Origin: Marinobacter salicampi
Lineage (GTDB): Bacteria > Pseudomonadota > Gammaproteobacteria > Pseudomonadales > Oleiphilaceae
Length of the DNA: 64,000 nt
Assembly: GCF_011074795.1 (NCBI RefSeq)
Contig: NZ_JAAMPF010000031.1
Span: 1 to 64,000 of the forward strand
Direction: 5' to 3'
Part shown: positions 52,948-62,091 of the stretch, one piece after another
Position numbering within the stretch: the first letter of the stretch is position 1
Layout of the letters: each line of letters begins with the position of its first letter
Notes under the pieces: model-generated
Told to the model about the DNA's origin: nothing
What the model saw: only the letters and a program-made list of their open reading frames with translations
The model's database searches: none
Translations under genes and position numbers: made by a program

Positions 52948-55900
52948 CCGCTGTCTCCATCGCCACTGTTTTCATTAATAGCTTCCCGGGAGCGACTGAC
53001 AAGTCCATCACAGTAATTGAGGTCCGCACCGGTACCAAGGTCAAGCAGGGGTAACAGAGAGGCAATCGGACCAGCAGCAGCGGTAAGCGCTACGCTTGCG
53101 GCCGCCCGTGTCATGAAGGTTCCGCCATGGATGCCGGGCTCAACATTGCCAAAGGTGCCTCCCAGGTGGAACGGTGTTCTCCCGACCAATACGCTTGGGT
53201 CTTTCGGATGCGCCTGCAAGGTAATGTCGAGGCTTTCAGTATTGAAATTAATTTCCCCGCCTGCCGTAAAACTCGTATCGGCGGTATCGAGAACAAAGGT
53301 ATCCAGTTTAGCAAGGCCATCTCTTGCGGTCAGGTCGAGGTAGGCGCAATCAATAGGTACTGTGCCACTGCCGCCGAGCCAGGTGAACACTGACTCTGTG
53401 GCATCAAGACCAGCCAGTTCAATCAGCAGTGTGTCCAGCTGACCATCTGCCATCAACATGACCAGGCCGCCGTCTGCCGAGGAGAGCAATTCAGCAACCG
53501 AACGGCCTTTGATCCAGAATTTACCCTGGGCGCCAATGCGGCCAACGCTGTCGCCGGCTATGCCCCAGTGTCCGACAACTTCACGCAGGTCCACGTTGTT
53601 CACCTCAAGTTCCATGGTGCCGTTCGGTATCGCAGCATCGGCGGCAATATTGAGGTTAAAATCAACACTTCCATCACCCACGCCGAAAGCCAGCGGCTCA
53701 AAATAGGCGCCGCCATCCTCGAGACGAAAATCGATCACCACATTGGACAGCGGCACCCCACCGGCCCTTACTGACTCCCCGCGATAGCTGACATCGGCAA
53801 CGAGGGTCTGCCAGCGCTCGCCTATAATGGGCTGGTCCGGCAACACGTCGGATGATTCGTCTGGCTCCGCTGGCTTTGCGTCCTCACTGGCACTGTCGTC
53901 CTGCGTCGGTTTGCCACCTACCAATCCACCAAGGTCGGCGATGTCGAGGGAACGGGACGCCAGCTCTCCACTCAGATGAGGGAGCTCATCAATCACTTCA
54001 AAGGCCAGGTGGCCTCTGAGGTCGCTGTCTCCGACCTCGCCGGCCAGATCCTTGAACAGCCAGCGATCATCCTGGAGCGAAAGCTCCCCATAGACGGAAT
54101 AGGGGGGCAGCGTAGGCAACGGGAAACCGAACAGCCGGCTGAGTTGATCAGGGTTAGGTCCCTCCATGGAGAGCGTCAGGTCCAGACCTTTCAGTGCCAG
54201 AGGCTGGAGAATGGTGCCGCCAAGGTCAATGTCGGTTTCTACCACCTGGGCCTGCATATCAAGGGCATAAGGCGAGTCCGGGTCTCGTGCGTCGAGCAGA
54301 GGATCGCTCACCAGATCAAGGGAAAAGGGGTCGCCGTCATAACGGCCATCACCGTTAATCTGGAACTTCTGCTGGCCCTGGCTCAGGTCTGTGGTCTGAA
54401 ACTCCAGGGTCAGGTCCGTATCAAACCGGGCATCGGTAAACCTCAGTCGAGAAGGCTCGACCTGGAGGCGGCCAATGAAGGGCAATAGGACGTCGTCGTC
54501 CAGGGCGTCGGCCCGGGCCTGTGTCATGTTGAGTGCCAGGTCACCTGATAGTGTGCCCAGACGCTGCTCAACGAGCGAGAAGGTCTCCCCCAGTTGCCCC
54601 AGCTCGATGTTCTGGAATTCGCTCTTAAGTGACCCGACCGCGGGCTGCTCGTTGGCATCCAGAGTCGCCTGGGCCGATACCGACCCGTCGGCGATGCCGA
54701 AGCTCACGGACTGCACTTCGGCCACGCCGTCTTTCAGATTGCCTGATACCTTGAGGTCATTGAACTGCTGCCCGCCGGGAAGAACCAGTGTCTCAGCGTC
54801 CAGCTCAAGTTCGGCGTCAAGTTTATGCAGAGCCGATAGAGGATTACCCTGAGACCCGGCGGAATCATCTGGCTCCGTCTGGCCCGACACGCCGGTTCCA
54901 TCAGTTTCCGCGGACTCTCCTGCGGCCTCGGTAAAGCGCGCAACGTCGATACGCCCTGCCTCAACATCTGCTTCAAGCAGCGGCTGCTGGCCATGGGTGT
55001 AGTGAACCTGGCCGCCGATATCCCCGCCGCCCAGTTCGCCGTCCAGTTCAGTGGCACTCCATCGATTGCCTTCGCGTTCAAGGTTGCCCGCGAGCCGATA
55101 AGCCGGCAAGGGCGGCATGGCCACGCCCAGCCAGTCTTCAAGGCCCTGGCTGCCTTCGTCACTGAGGGCCAGCTCGATGTCCATGGTGTTCGGCTCTATC
55201 AGCGAGCCCAGTGTGGTCTGGGCAGCCATGTCAAATTCATCAGAACGGGCGTCGGCTTCCAGAGCATATTCTTCGAGGTCTGCCGCAAGCTCCGGCAGGG
55301 GCTCGCCTTCGAGCGAAAGGCTGATGGGCTTGGACTGGAACTGCCCGTCCATCTCAAACCTGGGCACAGTCTCTCCGGAGACTCTGAGTGATCCGTCAAG
55401 CTGGCTTTTGTGCTTTTCATTAGCATAGGAAATGTCGCCCTGGCTCACCCTGACGTGAGCCAGTAGTGTCCCGAGCTGATGATTTGGCCTTTGCTCAAGT
55501 TCAGCCATAGCAAGATCAAATTCCGCTCCGAGCTTTCCCCCTGACCAGGGCAGATTGAGATCCTCAGTGGCGAGCGACTCAATGTTCAGGCTGGCGTCTG
55601 CCTGTACCAGCTCGGGACTGCTCAGCAATTGGGCGTCTCCTTCGATCATTCCCCCCGCGAGCTCTGCCTGCAAGGGAGACAGGCCGAGCTTATGGTCGCT
55701 GAGGGTCACTGTGGTTTGCACATTACTCAGCTCAAGCGTGGGCAGTATCAGCTGCTCCACAGCAACGTCGACGGAACTCTTCCAGGCAGGAAGCACAGGT
55801 ATCGAGATGCCTGGCGGTTCATCAGTATCGGGTGACTCAGGCAGCGCGTTCTGAAGTGCGACGATATCCAACACGGGAGCCACAAGAGAACCGCTGAGCT

Positions 55901-56900
55901 CAAGCGGTTCGCTGCCCAGATCCAGAGTCAGCTCGCCCCCGAGTTCGCTTTGAGCGCCGGTGAGCAGAATGTTCCTGGCGCGCCAGAGTGAGCCCTCTTT
56001 GGCGAGATCACCCTCGAACTGAATCTGCTCAAGCTTAATGGGAGGCAGGCCAAGCCATTGGCTCCAGGCTTCAATGTTGTCCAATTCAAGGTGCCACTGA
56101 GCACCCAGGACCTCTGTAGCGGGTGCTTCCGGAAGCGCGAAGGCAAACTGCGCCTTACTGTCCTCAAAGCTCAGTTGGGCTTCGCCCTCAAACTCCTGAC
56201 GCTCCCCGGGCGGCCGGTCGAGGTTGGCGAGCATCACGTCAAGGGAAGAGGTCCGGGCGTCCAGGTTGAACGTGCGGTCATTAAAAGACAGCTCTCCGTC
56301 GACATTTAGAGCGGACGGCTGATTCTCGACCTGCAGGTCAGGAATGGCGACTACAAGGGGTTCGTCAGCATTCGCGGGTCGATAGCTGACCTCACCATCG
56401 GTGATCGAGAGGTCGCGAAAGTTAATCGGTGGGCCTGCTTCGCCGTCAGCCGTCTGGCTGGTCTCGATGCCTTCCTCTTTTGCCGGCTTGTCAGGGCCTG
56501 CTTCTGTAAATACCCAGTTCGGTTCAGCCTCCGCAATCTGCTCAAGAGAAACCGTTGGTTGGCGAATGTCTATGTCGGCCAAGACCAGGTCGCCGGTAAG
56601 CAGGGCTGTCAAGGATGGAGTGATACTGACCTGGCCCACCTCAACCATGGTTTCAGATGTTGCCCGCTCGGGGTTGGCCAGGGTTATGCCGTTAACCGTC
56701 GCTTCAGGCCGGGGCAAAAGGCTGAGTGAAATGTCGCCGTCGATGTTCATCTCGCGACCGGTTGCTGCTTCGACCCGCTCAGTTATGTAGGGCTTGAGGA
56801 AATTCCATGACACCAGCTCTACCACCAGAGCCAGAAGTACAAGAAAAACCAGAAGTCCAAACAGCGACCAGGACACTCTTTTCAGAGATAAGAGCCGCAT
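52944..56900 (-). CDS. large AsmA family protein
   Basis: The 1318-residue protein has one N-terminal membrane helix (about 10-32), then an AsmA domain beginning FLKPYITERVEAATGREMNIDGDISLSLLPRPEATVNGI (in parts) and repeated beta-rich segments, and a C-terminal AsmA_2-like part ending FGNVEPGIHGG and ALTAAAGPIASLLPLLDLG. AsmA-like proteins bridge inner and outer membranes and move phospholipids. It is larger than E. coli AsmA (617 residues). A coupled BON lipoprotein follows, which may be its outer partner. Confidence 0.92.
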   Translation of the reverse strand: MRLLSLKRVSWSLFGLLVFLVLLALVVELVSWNFLKPYITERVEAATGREMNIDGDISLSLLPRPEATVNGITLANPERATSETMVEVGQVSITPSLTALLTGDLVLADIDIRQPTVSLEQIAEAEPNWVFTEAGPDKPAKEEGIETSQTADGEAGPPINFRDLSITDGEVSYRPANADEPLVVAIPDLQVENQPSALNVDGELSFNDRTFNLDARTSSLDVMLANLDRPPGERQEFEGEAQLSFEDSKAQFAFALPEAPATEVLGAQWHLELDNIEAWSQWLGLPPIKLEQIQFEGDLAKEGSLWRARNILLTGAQSELGGELTLDLGSEPLELSGSLVAPVLDIVALQNALPESPDTDEPPGISIPVLPAWKSSVDVAVEQLILPTLELSNVQTTVTLSDHKLGLSPLQAELAGGMIEGDAQLLSSPELVQADASLNIESLATEDLNLPWSGGKLGAEFDLAMAELEQRPNHQLGTLLAHVRVSQGDISYANEKHKSQLDGSLRVSGETVPRFEMDGQFQSKPISLSLEGEPLPELAADLEEYALEADARSDEFDMAAQTTLGSLIEPNTMDIELALSDEGSQGLEDWLGVAMPPLPAYRLAGNLEREGNRWSATELDGELGGGDIGGQVHYTHGQQPLLEADVEAGRIDVARFTEAAGESAETDGTGVSGQTEPDDSAGSQGNPLSALHKLDAELELDAETLVLPGGQQFNDLKVSGNLKDGVAEVQSVSFGIADGSVSAQATLDANEQPAVGSLKSEFQNIELGQLGETFSLVEQRLGTLSGDLALNMTQARADALDDDVLLPFIGRLQVEPSRLRFTDARFDTDLTLEFQTTDLSQGQQKFQINGDGRYDGDPFSLDLVSDPLLDARDPDSPYALDMQAQVVETDIDLGGTILQPLALKGLDLTLSMEGPNPDQLSRLFGFPLPTLPPYSVYGELSLQDDRWLFKDLAGEVGDSDLRGHLAFEVIDELPHLSGELASRSLDIADLGGLVGGKPTQDDSASEDAKPAEPDESSDVLPDQPIIGERWQTLVADVSYRGESVRAGGVPLSNVVIDFRLEDGGAYFEPLAFGVGDGSVDFNLNIAADAAIPNGTMELEVNNVDLREVVGHWGIAGDSVGRIGAQGKFWIKGRSVAELLSSADGGLVMLMADGQLDTLLIELAGLDATESVFTWLGGSGTVPIDCAYLDLTARDGLAKLDTFVLDTADTSFTAGGEINFNTESLDITLQAHPKDPSVLVGRTPFHLGGTFGNVEPGIHGGTFMTRAAASVALTAAAGPIASLLPLLDLGTGADLNYCDGLVSRSREAINENSGDGDSG

Positions 56901-56945
56901 CGTTGAGGTATCCCTTCCTGCTCAGAGCCAATGCCTGGCACGGTA

Positions 56946-56986
56946 AGGGCAAAGGCCCTGGTAAACCCATGTCGGACCTTTGCCCT
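56946..56986 (-). terminator. long hairpin after the first ferritin-like gene
   Basis: AGGGCAAAGG (56946-56955) and CCTTTGCCCT (56977-56986) form a 10-bp stem 4 bases after the stop of the 56991-57731 gene. It has no T tract; it separates that gene from the AsmA gene. Confidence 0.5.
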
Positions 56987-56990
56987 CCGG

Positions 56991-57731
56991 TTACAATGCC
57001 TTTTCGGCCTGACCCATTGTGAGTTGGCGAACCCAGCTCTTGATCTGCTCGAGGTGCTTCTCTTCCTGAGCGAGGGCCCGGCGGAACTCTGCTGAGGTAT
57101 CGTCCAGACCCATTTCCTCACAGAGCTCTACCAGCAGCTCCCAGGCGCCGTTATCCGTCATTTCCGCGGTCAGGAGTGCCTCCAGGCACTGACTGAGCGA
57201 GGTTCGGGGTTCGGTCATCACCTTTTGAATCCCAAGAGCGGCGAGACCGGCCACATCTGCGTCCGGCGTCTGTGCGGTGGGATCTGCCCCGACCGATTCC
57301 ATGACCTCTTTGACCATCAGGAAATGCTCGTATTCCTCTTCCCGGAACTGCTTGAGCAGGTTGATCGAAACAATATCCTTGCCCTCGTCTGCCTTATCCG
57401 CCTCGATCTTCATGATCAGGGCATCGTACAGACGCACCCCGGACCGCTCGAACGCCAGACGTTCTCCCAGTTTGTTGATCAGCACTTCAGGATTGTGGCC
57501 GGTCATTTTTTCCTTGCCGGAGGTCAGTACCCCTTTGAATGTTCCGGGTAGGGGAACGGAACCGACGGGCTCCTTTAACTGGACATAGCTACTGCGAATG
57601 GCTGCCATGCCTGTTGAGTCGATCGGGCCAACCTTGAAAAGACTCTGGCCTTTGAGCATGGCCTTGCTGTGAATGGGCGACATATCGGCGCCGGTCCTGT
57701 TCATGCCTAACTGTGTGGATTTTTCCATCAT
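56991..57731 (-). CDS. ferritin-like domain protein (gene 2 of pair)
   Basis: The 246-residue protein has a leader region (about 1-75) and a four-helix ferritin-like domain with metal-site Glu/His residues: LGERLAFERSGVRLYDAL, FREEEYEHFLMVKEVM, EMTDNGAWELLVELC and AQEEKHLEQIKSW. These look like the two E and two ExxH helices of a diiron site. The Ser/Lys-rich N-terminus includes STGMAAIRSSYVQLKEP. AAGGAG precedes the start. It is encoded just after a second ferritin-like protein. Confidence 0.8.
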   Translation of the reverse strand: MMEKSTQLGMNRTGADMSPIHSKAMLKGQSLFKVGPIDSTGMAAIRSSYVQLKEPVGSVPLPGTFKGVLTSGKEKMTGHNPEVLINKLGERLAFERSGVRLYDALIMKIEADKADEGKDIVSINLLKQFREEEYEHFLMVKEVMESVGADPTAQTPDADVAGLAALGIQKVMTEPRTSLSQCLEALLTAEMTDNGAWELLVELCEEMGLDDTSAEFRRALAQEEKHLEQIKSWVRQLTMGQAEKAL

Positions 57732-57771
57732 CTTGCTCCTTGAAAACGGTCATCACTGATTGGTCGTGGTA

Positions 57772-58935
57772 TCAGGACGACTTCCTTGCCAGTTCGGTGC
57801 CTGGCGCCCACTGATAGCCCGCTGACACGGCTTCGCTTGGCGAACCTTCCGAGTTGATGTGGTTGCGATAGTCCAGAGAGGCTTTGCTTTCCTCACTCTT
57901 GTCTACAAACTGGGTACCGTTTGCCCGCAGGTTGATCTCCTCTTCCAGGGTCTTCCTTACGAAATCCCGCTGGCTCTCGAACGGAATTGGTGTCGGAAGG
58001 GCCTCGGGAAGAATCTCCGCCGGGTCCCTGCGCTCGTATTTCTTGAACAGGTTTTTGACCACGTCCAGATGCCCCAGTTCGTACTCAAGGAATCGTTCCC
58101 AGATGGCTTTGATGCGGGGGTTGGTTTCACTCTCAAGAAGGCTGTAGTAGTTGTAGGCTTCGTTCGCTTCGTAAAGCAGCCATTTCTCAAGCATGGTTTC
58201 GTCGGGATCGATGATGGAGCCATACTGGGTTACGTGCTGCTCTTCGATCGATGCGATTTCGGCATAGAGTTGCCGCGCTACCGGATCTGAAAAAGTCGGC
58301 CCTATGTTCATGTAGTAGTCACGGGTCTGGTATTCCCCGGACATGATGGTCAGAGCATTCATTTTTGATACGGGGGCTGCGGTCTTGCGATCGTAGTGAT
58401 CCCTCAGGTCGTCAGTGGGATGACGATGCTCATCCACGGTTGGGCGGCCGGGCACTATGTCGGTGTAGCTCTGCAGTATGTTGTTGGCGTCCTTGCCTTC
58501 GACCCGGTCCAGCAGGGCAGAGTAGCGATACATATGGTCGAAGTCCTCCAGCAGACCGAACCGGTACACCTGTGCAAGGTAGGGGTCTGGTTCCTGCTGT
58601 GCTATGGCTGCTGTGACCTCAATGGCAACCTGTTCATAACCGATGGTGGTCTCGATGGGTGAGTGATCCGATGACAGCAGCCAGTTGATCATGGTCTGCT
58701 GATGGTGTTCAACACGGCGGATCATGGCCAGGGGCTCGCGCAATTCCTTGTTCATCTGTGAGCACATATGTTGGAAGCGGTTCGCCTGCTGCTCCAGTCC
58801 GTTTGCGAGAATGATTCTCACGCGGGTAAAGGCGTCATCATCAAGCTTGCTGATAGGGTCCTGAACGAGGTCCCTCCAGGTGAAGCGCTGTTGATCAAGG
58901 GGGGTGCCACGGGCATCTAGTAGGTTAACTGACAT
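57772..58935 (-). CDS. ferritin-like protein (gene 1 of pair)
   Basis: The 387-residue protein has no signal peptide. A long N-terminal region (about 1-125) includes EHHQQTMINWLLS. It is followed by helices with paired Glu/His: FGLLEDFDHMYRYSALLD, YAEIASIEEQHVTQYGS, LYEANEAYNYYSLLE and LEYELGHLDVVKNLF. They suggest a diiron ferritin-like or rubrerythrin-like fold. The start follows an AGGAGG. The next gene is also ferritin-like, so the two may form a complex. I do not recognise the subfamily. Confidence 0.75.
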   Translation of the reverse strand: MSVNLLDARGTPLDQQRFTWRDLVQDPISKLDDDAFTRVRIILANGLEQQANRFQHMCSQMNKELREPLAMIRRVEHHQQTMINWLLSSDHSPIETTIGYEQVAIEVTAAIAQQEPDPYLAQVYRFGLLEDFDHMYRYSALLDRVEGKDANNILQSYTDIVPGRPTVDEHRHPTDDLRDHYDRKTAAPVSKMNALTIMSGEYQTRDYYMNIGPTFSDPVARQLYAEIASIEEQHVTQYGSIIDPDETMLEKWLLYEANEAYNYYSLLESETNPRIKAIWERFLEYELGHLDVVKNLFKKYERRDPAEILPEALPTPIPFESQRDFVRKTLEEEINLRANGTQFVDKSEESKASLDYRNHINSEGSPSEAVSAGYQWAPGTELARKSS

Positions 58936-59249
58936 TATTCCTCCTGAAACTTGTCAATTATTCGTGATTCCTACTCGCACGGATCGAATACAGGGATCTC
59001 ACGGAGCGTTTTCCGGGTTAGTCACGCTGACACACTTGTGTCCCAGAAATTGTACTGCAAAGTTCGTGCCCTATCGGCAGCCCCTGTCAAACGGTACCAC
59101 TTTGAAACAGACCGGAAAAACTTACCCCTGGTCGGTAAGCCATACTCACCAAGCCGGCTCGCTTGGGATTGGCCTGAGAGCTGCGGCCTGGTGCGAGAAA
59201 GAGGTCAGTAAAAGGTCGGGGCCTGGGTGAGTCAGGGCCCCTTTGAACG
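58936..59249. other. 314-base gap with minus-strand terminator
   Basis: The gap between the ferritin-like pair and the DJ-1 gene has no supported gene. It includes the ferritin-like operon promoter region and a hairpin at 59218-59241. No repeat or operator stands out otherwise. Confidence 0.4.
59218..59241 (-). terminator. terminator-like hairpin after DJ-1 gene
   Basis: GGGGCC (59218-59223) and GGCCCC (59236-59241) pair and are followed on the minus strand by GACC and four T. This would end the DJ-1 family gene. Confidence 0.55.
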
Positions 59250-59795
59250 TCAGGCGGCTGCCAGAACCTCAATCAGCTTGGCGCAGAACGCATCCAGATC
59301 GTCGGGTTTACGACTTGTGATCAACCCATCTTCATAGTGCATCTCTTCATCCACCCACTTTCCGCCGGCATTTATGATGTCGGTTTTGAGGCTGGGGAAG
59401 GATGTCAGAGTGCGACCGCGGACCTGATCTGCTTCAATCAGTGTCCAGGGCGCATGGCAGATAGCGGCCACGGGCTTGCCCTTATTGAAGAACTGTTTGA
59501 TCAGGTTCACTGCATCTTCGTTCAGGCGCAAGGCATCGGGGTTTGCCACCCCGCCCGGTAATACCAGCGCTTCATAGTCATCCACTGAGGCCTGGGATAC
59601 CGTCTTGCCAACCGGAAAGCTCTTGCCCTTGTCGAGGTGGTGATAACCGTCGATCTCACCTTCTTCCAGGGAGATAAGTTCAGGATCCGCACCGGCACCC
59701 TGCAGGTCATCCCAGGGACGAGTGAGCTCGATCTGCTCGACACCGTGGGTGGCTAGAAAGGCGACTTTTTTACCGTTGAGTGGTGCTTCGTTCAT
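59250..59795 (-). CDS. DJ-1/PfpI family protein, YhbO type
   Basis: The 181-residue protein begins KKVAFLATHGVEQIELTRPWDD, a DJ-1/PfpI entry with Glu near 17, and has the nucleophile elbow AAICHAPW (Cys near 110, His after it) and GKWVDEEMHYEDGLITSRKPDDL. Such proteins act as deglycases, hydrolases or chaperones against carbonyl stress. GGAGG precedes the start. It seems a single-gene unit. Confidence 0.93.
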   Translation of the reverse strand: MNEAPLNGKKVAFLATHGVEQIELTRPWDDLQGAGADPELISLEEGEIDGYHHLDKGKSFPVGKTVSQASVDDYEALVLPGGVANPDALRLNEDAVNLIKQFFNKGKPVAAICHAPWTLIEADQVRGRTLTSFPSLKTDIINAGGKWVDEEMHYEDGLITSRKPDDLDAFCAKLIEVLAAA

Positions 59796-60015
59796 AACGC
59801 GTACCTCCTGTACAGGTCATTGTGTAAATACCCCCTAACCATAACTGATAGCGGCGCTTAGCGGCCGAGCATGAAAGAATGGACATCTTTCCATGACGTC
59901 GCCCGTTTGGTTTATGCTCGAATGTATATGGAAGGAATATTCAGTTAAGGTTCGTTGCACGACGTACAAAACAGTCAGCTTCAGGAATAACCAGCTTCAG
60001 GAAGAGGTAGGAGCA

Positions 60016-61206
60016 ATGCCAGAGGACAAGCGCGAAGGATCTGCCCAGTCATCAACCCTGAGTGAAGAGCTTGCTACCTCCGAGCAGGGGAGCGACCGTA
60101 CCAAGGGCCCGCTCATAGAAGCCGTGAATGTCCGCAGTATGTCGTTGGTCATTCTCACCACCGTGGCGACCCTTTATTTTATCGACTGGGCACAGGCAGT
60201 TCTGTTACCGCTGGTGGTCGCTGTCCTGATCAGCTATGCCCTTGATCCCCTGGTGTCAGCCCTGGAAAAGTTATGGGTGCCACGGGCCCTGGCTGCGGCC
60301 CTGGTCACGGTGGCGGTGATTGCGGCCATTGCCGGCGCCAGCGTTCCCCTTCAGCGGGAAGCCATTGCGATGCTCGATAAGGTCCCCGTTGCGATCAATC
60401 AGTTCCAGCGCAACGAGTCGCGCAAGGGTCCGGAAGAACAGGGCGTCATGGAAAAGGCCCAGATCGCGGCCAAAAAAATTGAAGAATCGACCGGTGATGA
60501 CGAGTCGGCTGAAGCGGCGATGGACGATGCCACTGCTGTCCGGATCGTGGAAAAACCTTTTGATGTGCAGGAGTACTTGCTGGAGGGCTCTTCTGCCGCC
60601 CTGGTCATGCTTTCTCAAGCCCTGTCTACCCTGTTGCTGGTATTCTTCCTGCTGACGGTGGGGAGCCTCTACAAGCGAAAAGTGGTGAGAATCTCCGGTC
60701 CGTCTTTCGGGCGTATGCGCAAGGCCGCTCGGATCATGAACGAGTTTCACCAGCAGGTTCGGCGTTTCCTGTTCGTCATGCTCCTGGGGGCGCTGTTCGT
60801 GGGTATCTTTACATGGCTTGCCTTCTGGCTTATGGGAGTAGAGCAGGCCGGGTTGTGGGGAGCGGTAGCGGGGGTTGCCAGTGCCATACCCTATCTCGGA
60901 CCCTTCCTTGTGCTCATCGGCACCGGTGCCGCAGCTTTTATTCAGTTCGGTTCATTCGATATGGTGGTGATCGTTGCCGGCACCTCACTGGTTATTACCA
61001 GTATCCAGGGCTATCTGATCACACCCTTTTTGACCAGTCACCTTTCCAGCCTTAATGCAGTGGTGATTTTTGTCGGCCTGATTTTCTGGGGCTGGCTATG
61101 GGGTCCGATCGGCCTGATTATCGCCACACCGGTACTCATGATCATCAAGACACTGTGCGACCACGTGACCAATCTGCGTCCGGTTGGGGAGCTGTTGGCC
61201 AAGTGA
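60016..61206 (+). CDS. AI-2E family transporter, long paralogue
   Basis: From the ATG at 60016, preceded by AGGAG, the protein has 396 residues. Eight predicted helices and the segments ISYALDPLVSALEKL, AIPYLGPFLVLIGTG and WGWLWGPIGLIIATPVLMIIK identify it. A charged insert (about 155-195) separates the first helices from the rest, unlike the paralogue near 50 kb. Its substrate is unknown. Confidence 0.9.
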   Translation: MPEDKREGSAQSSTLSEELATSEQGSDRTKGPLIEAVNVRSMSLVILTTVATLYFIDWAQAVLLPLVVAVLISYALDPLVSALEKLWVPRALAAALVTVAVIAAIAGASVPLQREAIAMLDKVPVAINQFQRNESRKGPEEQGVMEKAQIAAKKIEESTGDDESAEAAMDDATAVRIVEKPFDVQEYLLEGSSAALVMLSQALSTLLLVFFLLTVGSLYKRKVVRISGPSFGRMRKAARIMNEFHQQVRRFLFVMLLGALFVGIFTWLAFWLMGVEQAGLWGAVAGVASAIPYLGPFLVLIGTGAAAFIQFGSFDMVVIVAGTSLVITSIQGYLITPFLTSHLSSLNAVVIFVGLIFWGWLWGPIGLIIATPVLMIIKTLCDHVTNLRPVGELLAK

Positions 61207-61255
61207 TTCGGAGAATGCCTGAGTGCTACTGAAGGGTGCCTGGTGAATCCGGACC

Positions 61256-62026
61256 TCAGAGATACTGGTAGCGCAGCAGCCGGTGCTTGATGTTCTCGAG
61301 CAGGACCTGGTCAATAATCGCCGCCAGTATCGCAATAACGAGTATGTTCGTCATGACGCCGGTCATGTCCGCCACTTCACCGGAATAGGCGAGGGACCGT
61401 CCCAGGCCGGAACTGAAGCCGACAATCATCTCCGCGGAAATCAACGCGCGCCAGGCGTTGCCAAAAGCCAGCTGGGCGCCGGTGATCAGCTCTGGCGTAA
61501 CGGCCGGAAAGTACACCCGATGCAGCATCTGAAATCGCGAAGCACCCATGACCCGAGCTGCCGAAATATGCACTTTCTCAACACTTTCAGTGGCATTCAT
61601 GACACTCAGCGCGGTGGGGAAGAAGGCGCCAATGGCGACCACAACAATAATGGGCAGGTTGCCGAACCCCATAAGGATGAGGAACAAGGGCACCCAGGCA
61701 ATGGATGGGATCGACTGAAGAATGATTATGGCGGCCTTTAGCGGGCTGCGAACCGCATTGAGTGTGCCGCCCAGAAGACCAAGAATAATTCCAAAAAAGA
61801 GCGCTGTACCATACCCCGCCCCCAGCCGACTCATACTGTTGGCAAGCCCCTCGTAGAATTCACCACTGTTCAGCTCCTGCCACAAACGGAGCATGGCGGT
61901 CCAGACATCGGGCATCAGAAAATCGGGCAGGAACCAGGCTGCCACCTGCCAGAAAAACAGGATGATGGCGATTGCTATGAGGTAGGCGGTTTTACTCTGA
62001 ACGCCCGTCGACTGGGTAGAACTCAT
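61256..62026 (-). CDS. ABC transporter permease, taurine/nitrate/sulfonate type
   Basis: From the ATG at 62026 the protein has 256 residues and six predicted helices, with the EAA loop AARVMGASRFQMLHRVYFPAVTPELITGAQLAFGNAWRALISAEM (in parts) typical of the SsuC/TauC/NrtB group. It is the last gene of a three-gene operon with an ATPase and a solute-binding protein. The 54-base frame before 62026 is ignored. Confidence 0.92.
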   Translation of the reverse strand: MSSTQSTGVQSKTAYLIAIAIILFFWQVAAWFLPDFLMPDVWTAMLRLWQELNSGEFYEGLANSMSRLGAGYGTALFFGIILGLLGGTLNAVRSPLKAAIIILQSIPSIAWVPLFLILMGFGNLPIIVVVAIGAFFPTALSVMNATESVEKVHISAARVMGASRFQMLHRVYFPAVTPELITGAQLAFGNAWRALISAEMIVGFSSGLGRSLAYSGEVADMTGVMTNILVIAILAAIIDQVLLENIKHRLLRYQYL

Positions 62027-62091
62027 GGGTGGAACGGCCTTTGGGTGGATGGTCGGGCCGGTGCACGGGTTTACGTACACCGGCTACAGAT

